Positions 31,201 through 44,800 of a DNA stretch of 64,000 nucleotides are shown here, piece by piece (position 1 is the first letter of the stretch; every line of letters starts with the position of its first letter). The stretch is from Chelydra serpentina (Eukaryota > Chordata > Testudines > Chelydridae). The DNA lies in NCBI GenBank assembly GCA_037349315.1, contig JBAIAC010000026.1, positions 26,379,501 through 26,443,500 on the forward strand, read 5' to 3'. A program made the translations under genes and the position numbers. The notes beneath the pieces are model-generated. The model saw only the letters and a list, made by a program, of their open reading frames with translations. It was not told the origin of the DNA and did no database searches.

Positions 31201-32780
31201 TTTGTAATCTCCAAGTTTTACCTGCCTATTTATTTATTAATTTTACGTTATACTTTCAGTTGGATCTGATCATGCTGTCAACTCTCATTCAAATTTCCTA
31301 TTGTCTTCAAGGAGAGTTCTAAGTATGAGATCAAGGCAAGATTAGGCTCAAAGGTCTTCGAATTTTTTTAAAGTTAATATTCGGGCAATTTTAAAACTTC
31401 TCTTACCATGGAGGGTACAAGAACGCCTGCTTCAGGAAGCATTGTGCTGCTATGTTTGCTGCTGTCCTCGGGGGGTACCACATCAAATGGACATTGAACC
31501 AGCTTCTCCATCCAGTGGATGTCATAACTTAGCTACTCAGAAGTTGTTTGTTTCTGCTTGCAAGATATTAATTACCTGCCTCTCTCTGTTGTACTTTTGA
31601 ACTCTCAGAGCAAACATTCCACACTCTGACTAGAATATCCAGAACTGAGAAAATACTTCTCTTTAAAAATAAATATATAAATATATATATAGGGGTTTGG
31701 GGGAGAATCTCACTTTGAAGAAGATAACTAAATAATAATTAAGTTTTTCAAAGTTGTATTACCGCTCAAGGTTTGCCTGACAGAGCACTCCAAAGATACC
31801 TATCATCTGCTCTGGACAAGATTTTCCAAAGTGACTAGTGAATCTGGGTCCCCAACTTGAGTATGGGTACTCAGCACTTCTTAAAATCAAACCCTTTTAA
31901 GATGTCTCAAGCTGGGTATCCAAAAACTGAAGGCACCAAAGTCATGAGTCACTTTGGAAAACTTTGGCTAATATCTGTTTAAATTAAGAATAATGACTCT
32001 CATCTGTCATACTTAAACCAGTGTTGAATAGGTGACTGGAAAGAATTCTCTCCGTTTCCACGAGATCTGAAGAAAATCAACTCTAATTATGTAAAATGGG
32101 ACTGTAGCTGTACTGATTGTTTAATGTGCTGATACTTCAGGAAAACACACCTGCGCAACATATTGCACATTGAAAAAAAGTCACTGCTCTTGTACAGGAG
32201 TAATGGCATATTGAGGTTAAAGCAAACAACTGCACAGGTGCATTCACAATCAAAGTTCTTCTTGAAGTCAGTGACAACTTCTATTAAGTATCAAAGGAGT
32301 ATCAAATTAGTGAACACTCTTGATTAATAGGATTTGTAATTTTTTTTGGACAATTTCCCAAACTCAACCACAACCAAGTGCCTGGTCAACCTTCAGCCAA
32401 TGGCACATAGGGAATGGGTGAAAAATCCAATTGAGACGTAAGATATATTGATGACAATGCTTATTTAGAATACCATATTTTGTCACTATCTTCTTACAAT
32501 TTGGCACTGTCCTTATTATCCCTTAATCTCATTGGCTCCAAAGTAAAATGCAAAGACACTTTGACCTACCCTTCAAATATTTTTCTTTGCATGGCTTAAA
32601 ATTTCCAAATGATGCTCCTATAAATATAAGATAGAACGGGATGATGTAATTCATTACAAAATACTCTTTTCTTTATGGATGTCACATTCAGCCCTTCAAT
32701 ATTAACGAATTCAGAAGAAAAAATTGAACCTACATATGGTGGAAAAGTGGTGGCATCAGTTTGCCCCATTAAAGATGAAA
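28225..32780. other. No recognisable genes; one unclassified block
   Basis: About 28960-29470 is GC-richer, contains TTTATAGAAAGG and, at its end, TTAATAAAAGTTGCAGCC, so it might be an old LTR, but no ends or duplication can be defined. 31660-31690 is an AT microsatellite. The rest is AT-rich and unrecognised. Confidence 0.35.
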
Positions 32781-32784
32781 CAGA

Positions 32785-33012
32785 CTACACTGAGAATGTA
32801 CATCAGCATAGCTACATCTCTCAGGGGTATGAAAATCCACATGTCCGAGAGACGAAGCTATGCCAGCCTCGTCCCCATTGTAGACAGCGTGAGGTTAATG
32901 GAAGAATTTCTTCATCGACCTACTTCTGCCTTGCTGGGAGGCGGATTATCTATGCTGACAAAAGAACCCTTCCTGTCTGCATAGGTAGTGTCTACACTGA
33001 ATCACTACAGCA
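32785..33012. mobile_element. MITE-like turtle repeat with internal palindrome
   Basis: GCATAGCTACATCTCTCAGG, TGTAGACAGCGTGAGG, GGAAGAATTTCTTCATCGAC (palindromic) and CATAGGTAGTGTCTACACTG match a nonautonomous DNA repeat I recall as frequent in turtles. A 127-codon open frame overlaps it but has no function I can support. Confidence 0.6.
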
Positions 33013-33029
33013 CCATTGTCTTTTCTATG

Positions 33030-34160
33030 GTTGTTCTTGTTTCAGTAGGATGCATTAACTAACAATAAATACAATATATGGACAGTGAAAAGAAAATTAC
33101 ACATTATTATTCGTATATTATCAAATTATTCTTGTATGTGTCTAAGTTATGTTGGTAATGGTACGTACTGAACAATGATCATTCATACATTTGTCCTACT
33201 AATCACTGATGATACTATTAAGGATACTCTTGGGCATTATATTTCCCCTGCCCTTAATCTGCTGTTATTATTTTAAAAATGCTGATATGCTTTACTTTTC
33301 TAAGTGCTGCTGATAAGGCAGTTCGATTAGCATTTAATCTATCATGCTGCTGTTCTCTCTCATTAAGGTATGAACAGTCTTATTTTTTTTCATTCCTCTT
33401 AAAACAGATGATGCAAATAAAAGAAATCCATGAATTTATTCTTTAAAAGACTTACATTTTATGGCATGCCTCACACAAATTCTTATTAACTTAATTGAAT
33501 ATACTATGACATTCATATTACTTCCTTACAACTCTAACATACAATTGCCTTTATTATAAATTTGCAATTTGTTCTTATTAAAACCAGTAAGCACTGCATC
33601 TTTCTGGTGACAGTTTTATATACTTTGTAGAGTGACTAGGATGGAAATCATGTGTAAAGTAATAATACCATATGGGAAGTGTAACATGCCCTTATGAATT
33701 GATTCAGGTTGAACTACATTTTCTTGATTATAGGCGGTTTTGTGCTTGACAACACCAACTTGAACAGAGCTATGCCAGCAGAGTGTCTCGAGTAAATATA
33801 TTTATAATTCTAGAGCTAAAAACTCTGTTAAAAAATTAGCCTATGTGTTTGAAACTACTAAGAGCTAGCACATACCTTTAAAGCACATAGCAGAGTATGG
33901 GTCATACAGAGCTGCACCTCCTCAGGAGGAGTACTGTGACACATTCTGCACCATTGTGGGGTGCAACCCTGCTCCATGCTCCAGTCCCAGTCGGCTGGGG
34001 AGGAGGACATTGCATGGCGCAGCTGATCAATGGCTCTGCCTCCTTCCCACCTCCTTTGGAACAATGTCCACCTCAAGAGACATAGGGGCAGAGCAGTCCT
34101 TGCTGTCCTGATGTCAAGGGGCTGCAATTCTGTCTGCCTTCACCCTCTCCTATACAACTG
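33030..34160. other. No recognisable genes
   Basis: AT-rich, except about 33890-34140, which is GC-balanced and might be an unrecognised repeat. Confidence 0.35.
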
Positions 34161-34162
34161 CA

Positions 34163-34372
34163 TAAATAAATAAATAAATGGAGATATGCCAATCTCCTAG
34201 AACTGGAACTACCTGAAAGGTCATCGAGTCCAGTCCCCTGCCTTCACTAGCAGGACCAAGTACTGTCCCCTGAGAGATTTTTGCCCCAGATCCCTAAATG
34301 GCCCCCTCAAGGATTGAACTCACAACCCTGGGTTTAGCAGGCCAATGCTCAAACCACTGAGCTATCCCTCCC
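34163..34372 (-). mobile_element. Turtle tRNA-derived PolIII SINE, minus strand
   Basis: It is the reverse complement of the SINE at 15.25 kb. GGGATAGCTCAGTGGTTTGA (A box) lies at about 34369-34350, and GGTTGTGAGTTCAATCC (B box) follows. The LINE-like tail reads AGTTCTAGGAGATTGGCATA, and the 3' end is an (ATTT)n simple repeat at 34163-34179. Essentially full length. Confidence 0.88.
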
Positions 34373-34374
34373 CC

Positions 34375-35247
34375 CCACGCACAATCAATTTCTTTATCAC
34401 TACATATTATGTAAGTGCCTCAAATTGCTAAATGGTACATGGATGTGGCAATATTTAAAAAGAAATGATATTACTAATCCCATTACAATGTATTTAGCCA
34501 TTAGGACCTGAACTTGAGCTTGATCTGGTGAATAATTTAGCATTAACAATGCTGGAGACAAAATGGTAATGTATAATACACAGACAAATGACAATTGGCC
34601 AAATTCACTGAATTTCCATGAGTACCAGGGTTGAATTTGGGCTAATGTTTATTTCTTCAGATGAAATGAGGAATTAATGCTGCACCCATTGAGGTCAATG
34701 GGAACTCTTCCATCGACTTTAGTGGATGAAGGACACGTCACTAAAGGAAAATTTTTGTAAACCCGCTATTTCTAAGTGAATGACTGCTACAAGGAGTGCT
34801 GATCTGAACAGTTTACTGGATGGAATATGACCCATGTTTTCGTATCTCCAGAAGTATACAATTATTTGTATTCTTAATATATTTTAAATCAGAGGATAAA
34901 AGGTCGTGTTAATAGGAAAATGTGTATTGTTTTTAAATCTCCATAACATATCTAGTGTAGTTTGGAGTTTTAACGTGCAGTTGAAGAGATAATAAATATA
35001 GGAGACAAGTATGTAGCTCAATCCTGAATTTCTTATTTTGTTCTCAGTCCTTACTAACTGAAAACGGGGAAATTACTTCATAGTCACACAAGTGTAACTG
35101 AGATCAGAAAATGACGGAAATAAGCATTTTCATCACTAAGGATTAAATAGGAAGGAGCCTCAGGGTTTGGTTTCTTCTTCAACATAACACTGTGTATACA
35201 GAATATACATAATAGGGAACAACAATTCACAAATTTTGGCGATGGGT
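34375..35247. other. No genes; fragments of palindromic repeats
   Basis: About 34680-34740 (CATTGAGGTCAATGGGAAC ... CGACTTTAGTGG) and 35085-35110 (CAAGTGTAACTGAGATCAG) are scraps of the CAATGGG-type family. Confidence 0.4.
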
Positions 35248-35906
35248 TGTAGTGAAGTGAAGATTCACCGGTACAGCACCTCCTGCTGGTCACCTTGGAA
35301 TGATCTCTTTCCCAGCATACGGAGCACCCTCTGCAGACTGGTGTCTTGCCTGCTGCTGGCCCTGTGTCCCTCCCGGACTCTGGTGCCTCTTTACCTCAGG
35401 GTTCTGCCCCCAGCACTACCCCCTCACTCCTGGTCTCCCCTCCCAGGGGAACCCCCAACTCTCTCACCCACTTTGCCTCACTGGCTACTGCCAGTCATCA
35501 TCTAGCCCCCTCTCTGGGGCAAACTGCAGTCTGTAATGGCCACTCATCATTGGCAAGGAGGTAGGACCTGCTGCCTTTGCCTATTCCCAGGCTGTATCTC
35601 TGTAGCCTTAGTACCTTCATAGGCCTTCAACAAGGTCTACAGCCTGGGGTTTTACCAGGCTTAAGCTCCCCAGCTCCCTTTGCCCTTCCCCAGCACTGCT
35701 CCACTTCAGGTACCTTGCTGTCAGGCAACTAGCCCTTCTCTTTCCAGGGCTGGAAAAAGACTTTTTCAGTTCCTGGCCGCCCGCCCTCTTATAAGGGCCA
35801 GCTGGGCCCTGATTGAGCTGGCCACAGCTGTGGCTGCTTCCCCAATCAGCCTAGCTTGGCTGCTTTTACTTCTTTTTTCCAGGAGTGGGGCAGCCTCCCC
35901 ACTACA
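35248..35906 (-). mobile_element. LTR, family 2 (659 bp)
   Basis: It starts TGTAGTGAAGTGAAGATTCA and ends CCCCACTACA, so TGTAG/CTACA ends. GC-rich relative to its flanks. Read on minus, CTTATAAG (35795-35788) is a TATA box about 115 bp from the end, consistent with transcription toward lower coordinates. The flanking pentamers do not match convincingly. I recall this as a turtle LTR family. No internal retroviral genes are present. Confidence 0.7.
35788..35795 (-). promoter_or_regulatory. TATA box of LTR family 2
   Basis: CTTATAAG lies between GC-rich blocks on the minus strand, inside the LTR. Confidence 0.5.
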
Positions 35907-38538
35907 GTGGTGTAGATTAACTCAAAATTCTCATTGATCTTCTCCATATCTAATTTCTGTTAATCTATTACCAACATCTTTGTAACGGAAGCCATAGAAC
36001 TCTCTTTTCAACTCTTACCTTAATCCGAAATACATCCTTTGAATAGTCAGAAAAAAATATTACAAATTATGCATCTAAAAGATTTCAGCAATCAGTTTGC
36101 AAACAATTTTGAATTAGGAATGATTTACTTTCCAGGAGTTATTATAGCATCAAACCAATTACTTATATCAAATGACTGTTAATTGAAATATTTAGTTAAA
36201 ATAACTAATATTTGACGTGCACATCACATCTACCAGCTACCAAGACTAGCCAAAGGGATGGCTAACTATTCAAATATAATGAAAGATAGAACATTGTATG
36301 GTGACATAAAAAAGAAAGGCAAGCAAGAAATGAACAGCCGTGAGCATAGTGAATCTGGAAGACAGTTTATGGACAGTGACCAGAAAAATCCTGGCTTAGT
36401 CCATATGTATCCATGTGTATGGGAGTATCACACGGGACCTAGTTCTAAAACCTATTTACATAATTGTAGTGTACTGACTCCATTGTGAACTCCACAGGTA
36501 ATCTGATTGAAACCAGTATCATAAAGAATTGGTAATGTTTAGGGTGAAGGAGGTTTAATATTAGATTCTGTGAATATTTCTTGGTCACTGGTAGTTCTGT
36601 TATCAGCTACCTTAGAGTAAAGAGGACATAACAATCAGATGTTAGGTTGTTATTTTCCCTTAACTAAATAAAGAGAAAGAATGTGAAAATATAGAACAAG
36701 AGCATAGCTCCCACTGAGATTAATAAAACATGAATAACTCCCTCTATGTATCCCTTAGGTTATCTGTAATATGGAGATAATGAGCCAAAGACTGAAAAAT
36801 ATAGAGATAAAGAATATATAGCTCATAGGGAAAAAATATCTTCTCAGACCTCCTGTGTAATAGGAGCTTAGAAACTTTCTTGTATAAAATTGTGATGCCC
36901 CCTGAAATGTTCAGCCGACTGGATTTCTCAATTATCTGAGTATTCTGACTCTTTTTAAAAATGAGAGTTGTCCTCATTAGATATAGTACAAAGAGTAAAA
37001 ATCTGTTCAATTCTCACTTTTGGGGGGAGACAAAATATATTTTTTTAAACTGAAAAATAGCTTTAAAAATATGGGAAAGAAGAGACACTATAAAAATACT
37101 CCAGATAATGCCTGTTTTTATGTGAATACATCACCTGCTCGATCTGGACAAGATTTTTCACCTTACAATTCTCTCTCTCTGTTCAATCTTCTCATGCCAT
37201 AGACCTCTAACAGGTAAAGGGAAGTCATTGCTTTGGGAGCATTTGGAGATATATACATTAATTTATTGTTTTGTCAAATGGTTTTGAGAAATGTTACATA
37301 GATAGCTGAACAATAAAAAAGCACTGCTATGAAATATGAGAAAAACACATTAATGTTTGTTAAGCACTTTGAGATCCCCAGATCCAAGGGTACATATTAA
37401 TTTCCAAATATCCTTGTTACTGGCATCATACACTTCTAGCATTTTCTTTCTCTTGGTGGCTAGAACTGAAATAACTACTTGGATTGAAGGAACTCCCAGT
37501 TTTAAGCTTCTATCTTGAAGTTATCATATATGAAAAGCAACTTTTGCCAAAAATATGAAAACATCAATAAGCCATTGTTGACTGATCTGTTGCTAAGACA
37601 GCTACTTTTCTGTGGCATAATGCAGCTACCTGTGACCCTCTCCTGATTAAATTTTCAAAGGTCAGAGTTAAGGCCATCTCTTCTGAGGTCTCTTGGTGGT
37701 GGAACAACCTATTAGAGGTGACAAGGCTGAGTTCAAACTTGACCATTTTCAGAGCACTTTGCTTTCCTGCAGTAACTATTACAAACAGCAGAAATAATAA
37801 ACAAAAACTGGCAGATCTGCAAGGGATGAAGGGCAGAATCCACTAAAACAGTATGAATGTCAAGTGTTGTAACAGAGGCTGAAATGCTATGAGAGAGAGA
37901 GAGAGTTAGGAGCATCACAAAAGCAGCATAGCTAGATTAGGCAGGTTGTGTCCTGGAAGAAACAACACTTTCAGGAGAGTATCTCTGTAAATAATATCCA
38001 AGATGACTGAACCTCTTGGTTCAAATGTTGGTCAGATTGTCAAACTCCTTTAAGTATTTAATATTGTGCCAAGGCAACTTTCCTGGCATGGTTCTGAACA
38101 CAAATTTGATTTAATAAAATGTGTTTTTGCATCAGTTCACCAGCATGTAACAAGATCTTAATTTCTTGTTTATTATGCAGGAAATCATTACACACAGTTT
38201 TGCTACCTTTGTTATTGGTTTCCTTCTGTCTTTTTTATGATGGCATTAACAATGCCTTTTTTGGGGCTCTAATAATCCTTTTGCTTTTCTCAATAAGTCA
38301 ACCTCTAATTATGATTTTAGACCCGTCTTTAAGGAATCATTTAATTAATATAATTACCAACCAATTTTGTCTCTCAAAGTCTTGCACAGCTAAGAACTCT
38401 GCAAACTGCTTCTTTTACATCATTCTGCCTCACCAGGAGTTTCTTCTCAGTCTCCCCTTTTTCAACATTATTAAATATTTTGTACTTAGGTTTTAGAAAA
38501 AATATCTTGTTCCTATAGTTTGACTAGTTAGCACATTA
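35907..38538. other. No recognisable genes
   Basis: AT-rich. A (GA)n run lies at about 37893-37905. A 125-codon hydrophobic open frame at 38119-38496 has no domain signature. Confidence 0.4.
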
Positions 38539-38539
38539 T

Positions 38540-38822
38540 AGGTATGTCTACCCTTCAAGCTGGAGATGTGATTCCAAGCTGGAGGAGACATACCAACACT
38601 AGCTCTGATTGAGCTAATGTGCTAAAAACAGAAATGTAGCTATGGTTGTGCAAGTGGTGGGAGGGGCTAGCCTCCCTGAGAATGATCCCATTTGAGGCAC
38701 ATAGTGGGGTGGCTAGCCTCTCCTGCAGCTCATGTCACCATGGGTACACTTCTAGGTTTTAGCAAGCTAGATTAATCAGAGCTAGTGTGGGTACATCTCC
38801 TTGAGGTGGAAATCACACTCTG
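38540..38822. mobile_element. Foldback MITE-like element
   Basis: Left arm: GGTATGTCTACCCTTCAAGC, GGAGATGTGATTCC, CACTAGCTCTGATTGAGCTA. Right arm, inverted: TAGATTAATCAGAGCTAGTG, GGTACATCTCCTTGAGGTGG. Inner GGCTAGCCTC blocks are also repeated. The ends resemble 'TATGTCTACACT' MITEs common in turtles. Confidence 0.7.
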
Positions 38823-38824
38823 TA

Positions 38825-39690
38825 CAAAGTACATGTCAGTTTCTGTCTATTTTCCTCCTTATGTCCCAATGCTGTCCAAAAATCTCTTATACTTATTAAA
38901 GGACAAATTTCTCCTTTCATATGTACTAGGAACCTGTCTGAAATCTTCTACTTTCCCTACTGGCCAAATCTTGGTCCTGTTGAACTCAATCGGAAAAATT
39001 CTTATTCACTTCTACGACACCATGATTTTGGGCTTTATGTGAACAAAATGAGAAATTCTCATTTATGTTAAAGAAAATTATGTCAGTAATGAGGGAGCAG
39101 AACCCTCAGATCATACAACTACATGGACTGGGAGCAAACCATTTACCTTAAGTGTTTTGGGAAGTCATTTCCACCAAGAACAGTTGATTGACAATGCTGG
39201 CTTCACTTCATGAGATCTGCTGTGATATGACATATTATATAGCAGTTTCGTGAAAACTTTATCACTGAGAGCTGGATATACTCCCTAGATATGCTCCCTG
39301 CAGCCTCTCTCATTGGCTGTGTCCACAGCACTGCTTTAGGCAGCTTGGAAGACCTGTCTATTCCTCTTTTCTAGGGTGGGGTGATGTAGAGCCATTAAGC
39401 CTCAAGCGGGGGGCCTCTGGACCTAGTTCATTGCATCACAGTGATGCACAATGTGCTTTTTTATTGCTGACAGATCATGTTGTTACTGGAACTAGAATGG
39501 AATTTTCCACATTACATTTTTGCTTTTGTTGACAATTTTTAATTTTTTCTTAGGAAAATCAAAATGAAATATTTCATTTTGGGTCCGTTCGACCTGAATT
39601 GGAATATTCTGAATCAGTTAATTGCATTTCCATATGGCACACTGTAGATCCATCCCCTGTTATTTCAAATAGGCTTGACTCCCTGAAGGT
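38825..39690. other. No recognisable genes
   Basis: Nothing supportable. Confidence 0.4.
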
Positions 39691-39765
39691 CTACATCTCC
39701 CACAATGCAATATGGATTTTCCTCTACATGAGTGCATGACTCTGGGTGCATTATGGGAGATGTAG
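39691..39765. repeat. Inverted pair of ZNF143/SBS-like motifs
   Basis: CTACATCTCCCACAATGCA (39691-39709) is matched by TGCATTATGGGAGATGTAG (39747-39765) in reverse. Each resembles the SBS/ZNF143 motif ACTACAAYTCCCAGAATGCA, about 17 of 19 for the left arm. Probably part of a dispersed foldback repeat. Confidence 0.65.
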
Positions 39766-39769
39766 TCTG

Positions 39770-41405
39770 TCCAGGAATCTTTAAAGCTCCAGGTTTAAAA
39801 AGATGCATGTAACACACAAGTGCAACAGGATAAAAATGTATTATGTGCACAATCACAATCTCAGTTTCTCACTAAGGGCCTAATCCAATCCACACCGAAA
39901 TATGACATCTTCCTGCCAAGGACGTGAGAGTAATTTCCATCCCCATACCCATCTAATCCTCGGATTTTTAGAAAGATTTATTTTGAACACCAGTGCTAGC
40001 ATTTTATACGATATGTATCCTTGTCCAATAGGAACTGGACCAAGACCACCAATTGATTTCACATAAGCCACTAACCAGTCTTCATATGATTGGAACTTTA
40101 AATAATGCCAGCTGGAATTGGATGAACTAGCCATTATTGAAGACCAAATTCTCTCCCCTGTGCACAGCTTCAGTAAATGGACTTGAACACACCAATCAAC
40201 ACCACCACTCCATATTCCTCCTTGTGTTGGGGTTTGGCTGGTGGATCAGCATAGTCTCAGATTCATTATCCATATGCTACCAGTATGCTCCTCTCAGCAC
40301 TTGCTTCCACTGTGTTCAGGCCTTTCCCTGGTCCTTACTTGGGCTGGAAGATTTGGCCCTCACCGTTATATGCATGGAGATGAAATCCTCCAAAGGTTCT
40401 ATGTGCCATAACATAGTTCCTTTGTCCGACTTAGTCATCACCTTCCCCATTCCTCTGAGTATCAGATGTAGACTACATTAAATAAAGAATAGAGTGAGAT
40501 CCATTTATAACATTTGAGATGTCACTATATTATTTTTAAGCACAGACAGCAACAGCAGCAGTATAAGTGAAGGACTGTAAAGAACTGCTACAACAAGAGA
40601 TATTAAGCTCTGAGACATCTTGTTCTCAAAAGGTGGTTTTAAGCACTCATAGATCTTTTATAAAATCATTCATCGCACCTCCAGAATGTTAATATATTCC
40701 AACAAAGTTCAGTGGTGAAATTTACTAAGTTTTCTTCATCTCTTTCTCACTCACCTCCTATCATGTTTCACTTTAGTTTTACTAACAAGAAAGAAGGCAG
40801 AACTGTCCAAATTCTGCAGCATTTAAGGTCAGGCCTCATGCTTGCTTTATGCCTTTCTAATACCATCTGCTATTTATACTGTTTTGTGCTATATCTTATT
40901 CTGTTAATTAGAAACAGTGACAGTTAGGTTGTTGCTAATTAGAAACACTGTCAGTTAGATGGTATTTTTCTTGTACCGTTGCAATGGCTTACGGACTTTT
41001 GTGGTACATCTCACTATTTTTTAAACTGTCAAAAGCAGTATTAAACAATATTGTTATTTTCCATCTGTCAGGCACTGTAGACCTAAAAAGGGACCATTTG
41101 CCATTTAAAGCAAATACTCATCAATTAAATGAAATGCTTGTCAGTTATACGACTTCTACAGAAGAACGGGAAAGAAATGAAAATGGTATTTCCATTCTCT
41201 AGGAACTGTGGTTCCTTTGTGTTCCTGCTGGATCTCTGAGGAGTCTTCCACATACACGGCTGTTCACATCATATTCACCATCCCTCCAGTTAAGGAAACA
41301 AGTCTTTAGAGCCTGTCATCTCTGCCCCTTGGAAGACTAGTGTAGAATGGTAGGAAAAACTCCTGAGTTAGCCATGCTGCTTCTCTGATAGAGCTAGATA
41401 GTTCT
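39770..41405. other. No recognisable genes
   Basis: AT-rich, no named repeat recognised. Confidence 0.4.
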
Positions 41406-41410
41406 CCCAC

Positions 41411-41700
41411 ATAAGAATGGTCATACTGGGCTAGAGCAATGGTCCATATAGCCCAGTCTCCTGTCTTCCAACAGCAGCCAATGCCAGGTGCTTCAGAGGG
41501 AATGAACAGAACAGGCAATTATCAAGTGATCCAGCCCCTGTCATCCACTTCTAGGTTCTGGCAATAAGAGGCTAGGAGCACTCGGAGCATGGAGTTGCAT
41601 CCCTGATCATCTTGGTTAATAACCATTGATGGCCCTATCCTTCACAACCCCTTTAGGCCAATTTTTGTCCTTAGACCCCACATAGCCCAATTGCCATCAA
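41411..41700 (-). mobile_element. CR1-group LINE 3' tail fragment
   Basis: Plus reads AAGAATGGTCATACTGGGCT, CAATGCCAGGTGCTTCAGAG, GAATGAACAGAACAGGCAAT and TTGATGGCCCTATCC. The same words follow the reverse transcriptase remnant at 59970-60090, so I assign it to the 3' part of that LINE family, reading on minus. Truncated at both ends. Confidence 0.7.
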
Positions 41701-41779
41701 TGAGTTTTCACAGGGCATAATGTTCATCCCATTATTATTATTATTTTAATACATACAGCCAAATATTTTCACAAACAAC

Positions 41780-41879
41780 CTGGGCCAAATTCTGTTCAGG
41801 TATACCAGTGTAACTATACTGAAGTTCCTGGAGTTACTATAGATTTACAGCAGTACAACTAAGAACAGAATTTGGACCC
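41780..41879. repeat. Palindromic repeat, 'GGGCCAAATTCTG' family
   Basis: TGGGCCAAATTCTGTTC ... CCAGTGTAACTATACTGAAG ... AGTTACTATAGATTTACAGC ... GAACAGAATTTGGACCC is an imperfect palindrome. Relatives and scraps occur at 42535-42600 and 53195-53230. Confidence 0.65.
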
Positions 41880-44800
41880 TTTTTCTCAAGTATGTAGACA
41901 GCTAAAAGATTATTCAGATCAGATTCTGCAAGTCCTAAAATGTTCAAGACTCCCACTGACTTCAGCGTTAAGCACACATTAAAGCTGCTGAATTGGGCTC
42001 CAACAGCTTAATATAAAATACAGCACTGGAGACCTAAAATTGTTCCTGACCTGCTAGTTGAAAACCATTGAATAACTCTGAGCTCCTGTAAGAGAAAAAA
42101 ACAAACCTCTGCCCTCTTGCAGAACAGATGGAGTCCTACAGTTTAAAGACTCTATGTTACTTCCTACCATAGAGGTATAACATCAATTGTGGCTGTATCG
42201 TATCATTCATAAACCACTGCTTCTTCAGACAAATAAAATTAAAGAATTTGAAAAGACCAGCAGCACAGACCCCTGAATTTTCTGACAGAGAACTCTTTGC
42301 ATAGCTGTTGATTTGTATTTCTTTTCCTGTTTAATTGTAATACTCTTGCAAGGCTTGTTACAATACATAGAAGATAGAAACAGAGGACAAATATGCCCAA
42401 CTTTCCTACACAAAAAGAGAAACAAACACACAGATTTTGCACATGTAAGATGAATTTTACTCTGACTTAGGACTTCAGGATTGAGCTTTGTGTTCTTATC
42501 TTTCAACAAACACAAAATATTTAGCTAAATTGTGCTCTTTGTTACACTGGGGTAAATCTGAAGTAATTCCATTGAAGTCAGTATTCAGAATTTTCCTCTT
42601 TGTCTGGAGCAGCAGTATAGAGTAGCTATTTTTTTCAGTATGGATTTCTTTTGTATTTTAAAAATATATTCCATATTGGTGTTTTCCATTCCTGCTATAT
42701 TTTTGAACCACAAACGCAAATTGCAGAAGAATGTAAATGTTTTTTTTCACTGGATTTTTTTTTTGACACATTCACTGGATTTTTTAAAAATGAATTCCAC
42801 ACATTTTTTAAACTGATAGGAAGTCTGTGGTAGAGCAGGCACATGAACTCAGGTATCCCAAGTGTTAGGCTAGTGCTGCAAGTACTGAACTATCTATCTC
42901 CTCAATGTACACTTTATGAATTGCTATTCATGGCTTCAAGCATTATTGAAATGTTTCTTCTCATAATCTTGCATTCTTTGCTCATGCAAGTCGTACAGAA
43001 GTCACTACAAGTTTTGCTTCATTAAGGAATACATATCCATGGCAAAAATATACCAGATTTAATTTAATTGATTTCATTAAATTCACTGATTTCAGCTTTT
43101 CATTTGTCTAATGAACAGAACAGCAGGAAAGTGTCCAAGACAGCCTCAGTCCTCTTTTGAGGGAACCATCTCAAGGGAAGAAATGACAATTCAGTCTTTA
43201 AACCATTTAATCTTTGACTGTTAACTGTGGTGCTATTTTTTTTTATGTTGTTTAACTTAAAAAGTGAACTGAAAACTCCAACTTTCTGCATAGGCTTCTG
43301 AGCACCCATGAGACTAATAACTCACTCACTACTGTCCTCAGATATATACTGTGACAAGGAGATGCAGAACTCTGAGACTAATTCCCTACAACTATCCAGC
43401 CCCATGAAAACAAAAGTTTGCTTTTAAAAACAACACACACACGTTTCAATTTAAGGTGAGGGAAAGAAAGAAACTGGGGTCGGGGGAGGAATCTTAGAAA
43501 AAAGTACAAGTGTTTGGGCAAGTAACAGTTGTCAGTTTTGGTATCCAACAAACAAAGGTAGTAAGAAAGATTCTGAGTGACATCATGCACAGCAACACTG
43601 AACTGCCAGTCGGAATGGGGAGAGAGAGGTTGAGTGGCTGAGGGAGAATGGAGCAAAGAGAACTGAGCTGCTTCAGGGGTACGGGATGAGGAGAGAGAGT
43701 GCAATATGACTGAGATGACAGTCAAAGGGGAGCAGCATGGGCCTAGTTAATATAAGCTACAATGGTAATGCCTTGGTAAAATGGGTTGAACCAGAGAGAA
43801 GTGCCCTGTTTAGAATGCTTATGGTTGAGTCTGAGTGTGAAAGTGTAGTGTTTTACATATAATATTGAAAATATTACATATATTACATTAAAAAGATCCC
43901 GATATTTACTTTCATTTACAGTAAAACTACAGCCCATAATGCAAAGACAACTGGACAGAAAGGAAATGACAATGGTGCTGCTGTTTCCAAACCGGACTGA
44001 TTTGTTTTGATAGAAAACTGTTTACCCTGGTTGGATAATCTTCTTTATGGTCATGGTTGAACTAAAGCCACTAATTTGAAGAGACATAACAGTAAGGTCT
44101 AATTCAAGCCAGTGCCATTAAAGAGCAGAGTTGACAATCTGGGAAAAAAAGATTGTTTGACAGAGGTTTACTGATGAGTGACCCTACCTCAGCTCATTTA
44201 GGAGAGAAATTGATCTAGTTTAAAAATAAATTGACTTTCACGGCTCTGTATGATACAAAACAAAGAGACTGTGTGGTAAATGTGCATTCTGCTGGTGTGC
44301 CAGTTTAATCATGCAACTAACTAGCATTGTAAATAATATTTGTTTTATTTATTCTCCTGGATCTATGCAGTTTCAGCCTTTAACAATATATGCACTTCAA
44401 TGTAAGCTGCTGTGATCCTCAAGCTCCTTGCCAGTAATAGGACTGTTACTCTGGACACCAAGGAGTCCCTGCATTTTTTCTGGCGACTTTATCCCTCAAA
44501 TCTATTATTTGTAAATAGTAATTTCCCATCAACTGCCTTAGGCTAATTAAGCATTTAGAGTAATACACATGTTCCCTAAACAGTCGACTTCTGTAGGCCC
44601 AGGAAATCTTGATTGTGGAATTACTTGACTTTGCAACCTTAATAATGTTCTTTTAACATAGTTTTTGTATGTTTATATAATATATACATTGCTGTTCCTC
44701 CTCCCAGAAGAAGGGCTGCACTTCTGTAATCCATCAATTTAAATCATTATCTGTACAATCAGAAGGAGCAGTCCACACCATTGATTTACCATTTCATCTC

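Noticed and set aside
32675..33058. 127-codon open frame as a protein gene
   Set aside because: Most of it lies across a noncoding MITE-like repeat and it has no domain pattern.
35236..35937. Proline/leucine-rich open frames
   Set aside because: All lie inside LTR family 2, a GC-rich noncoding unit.
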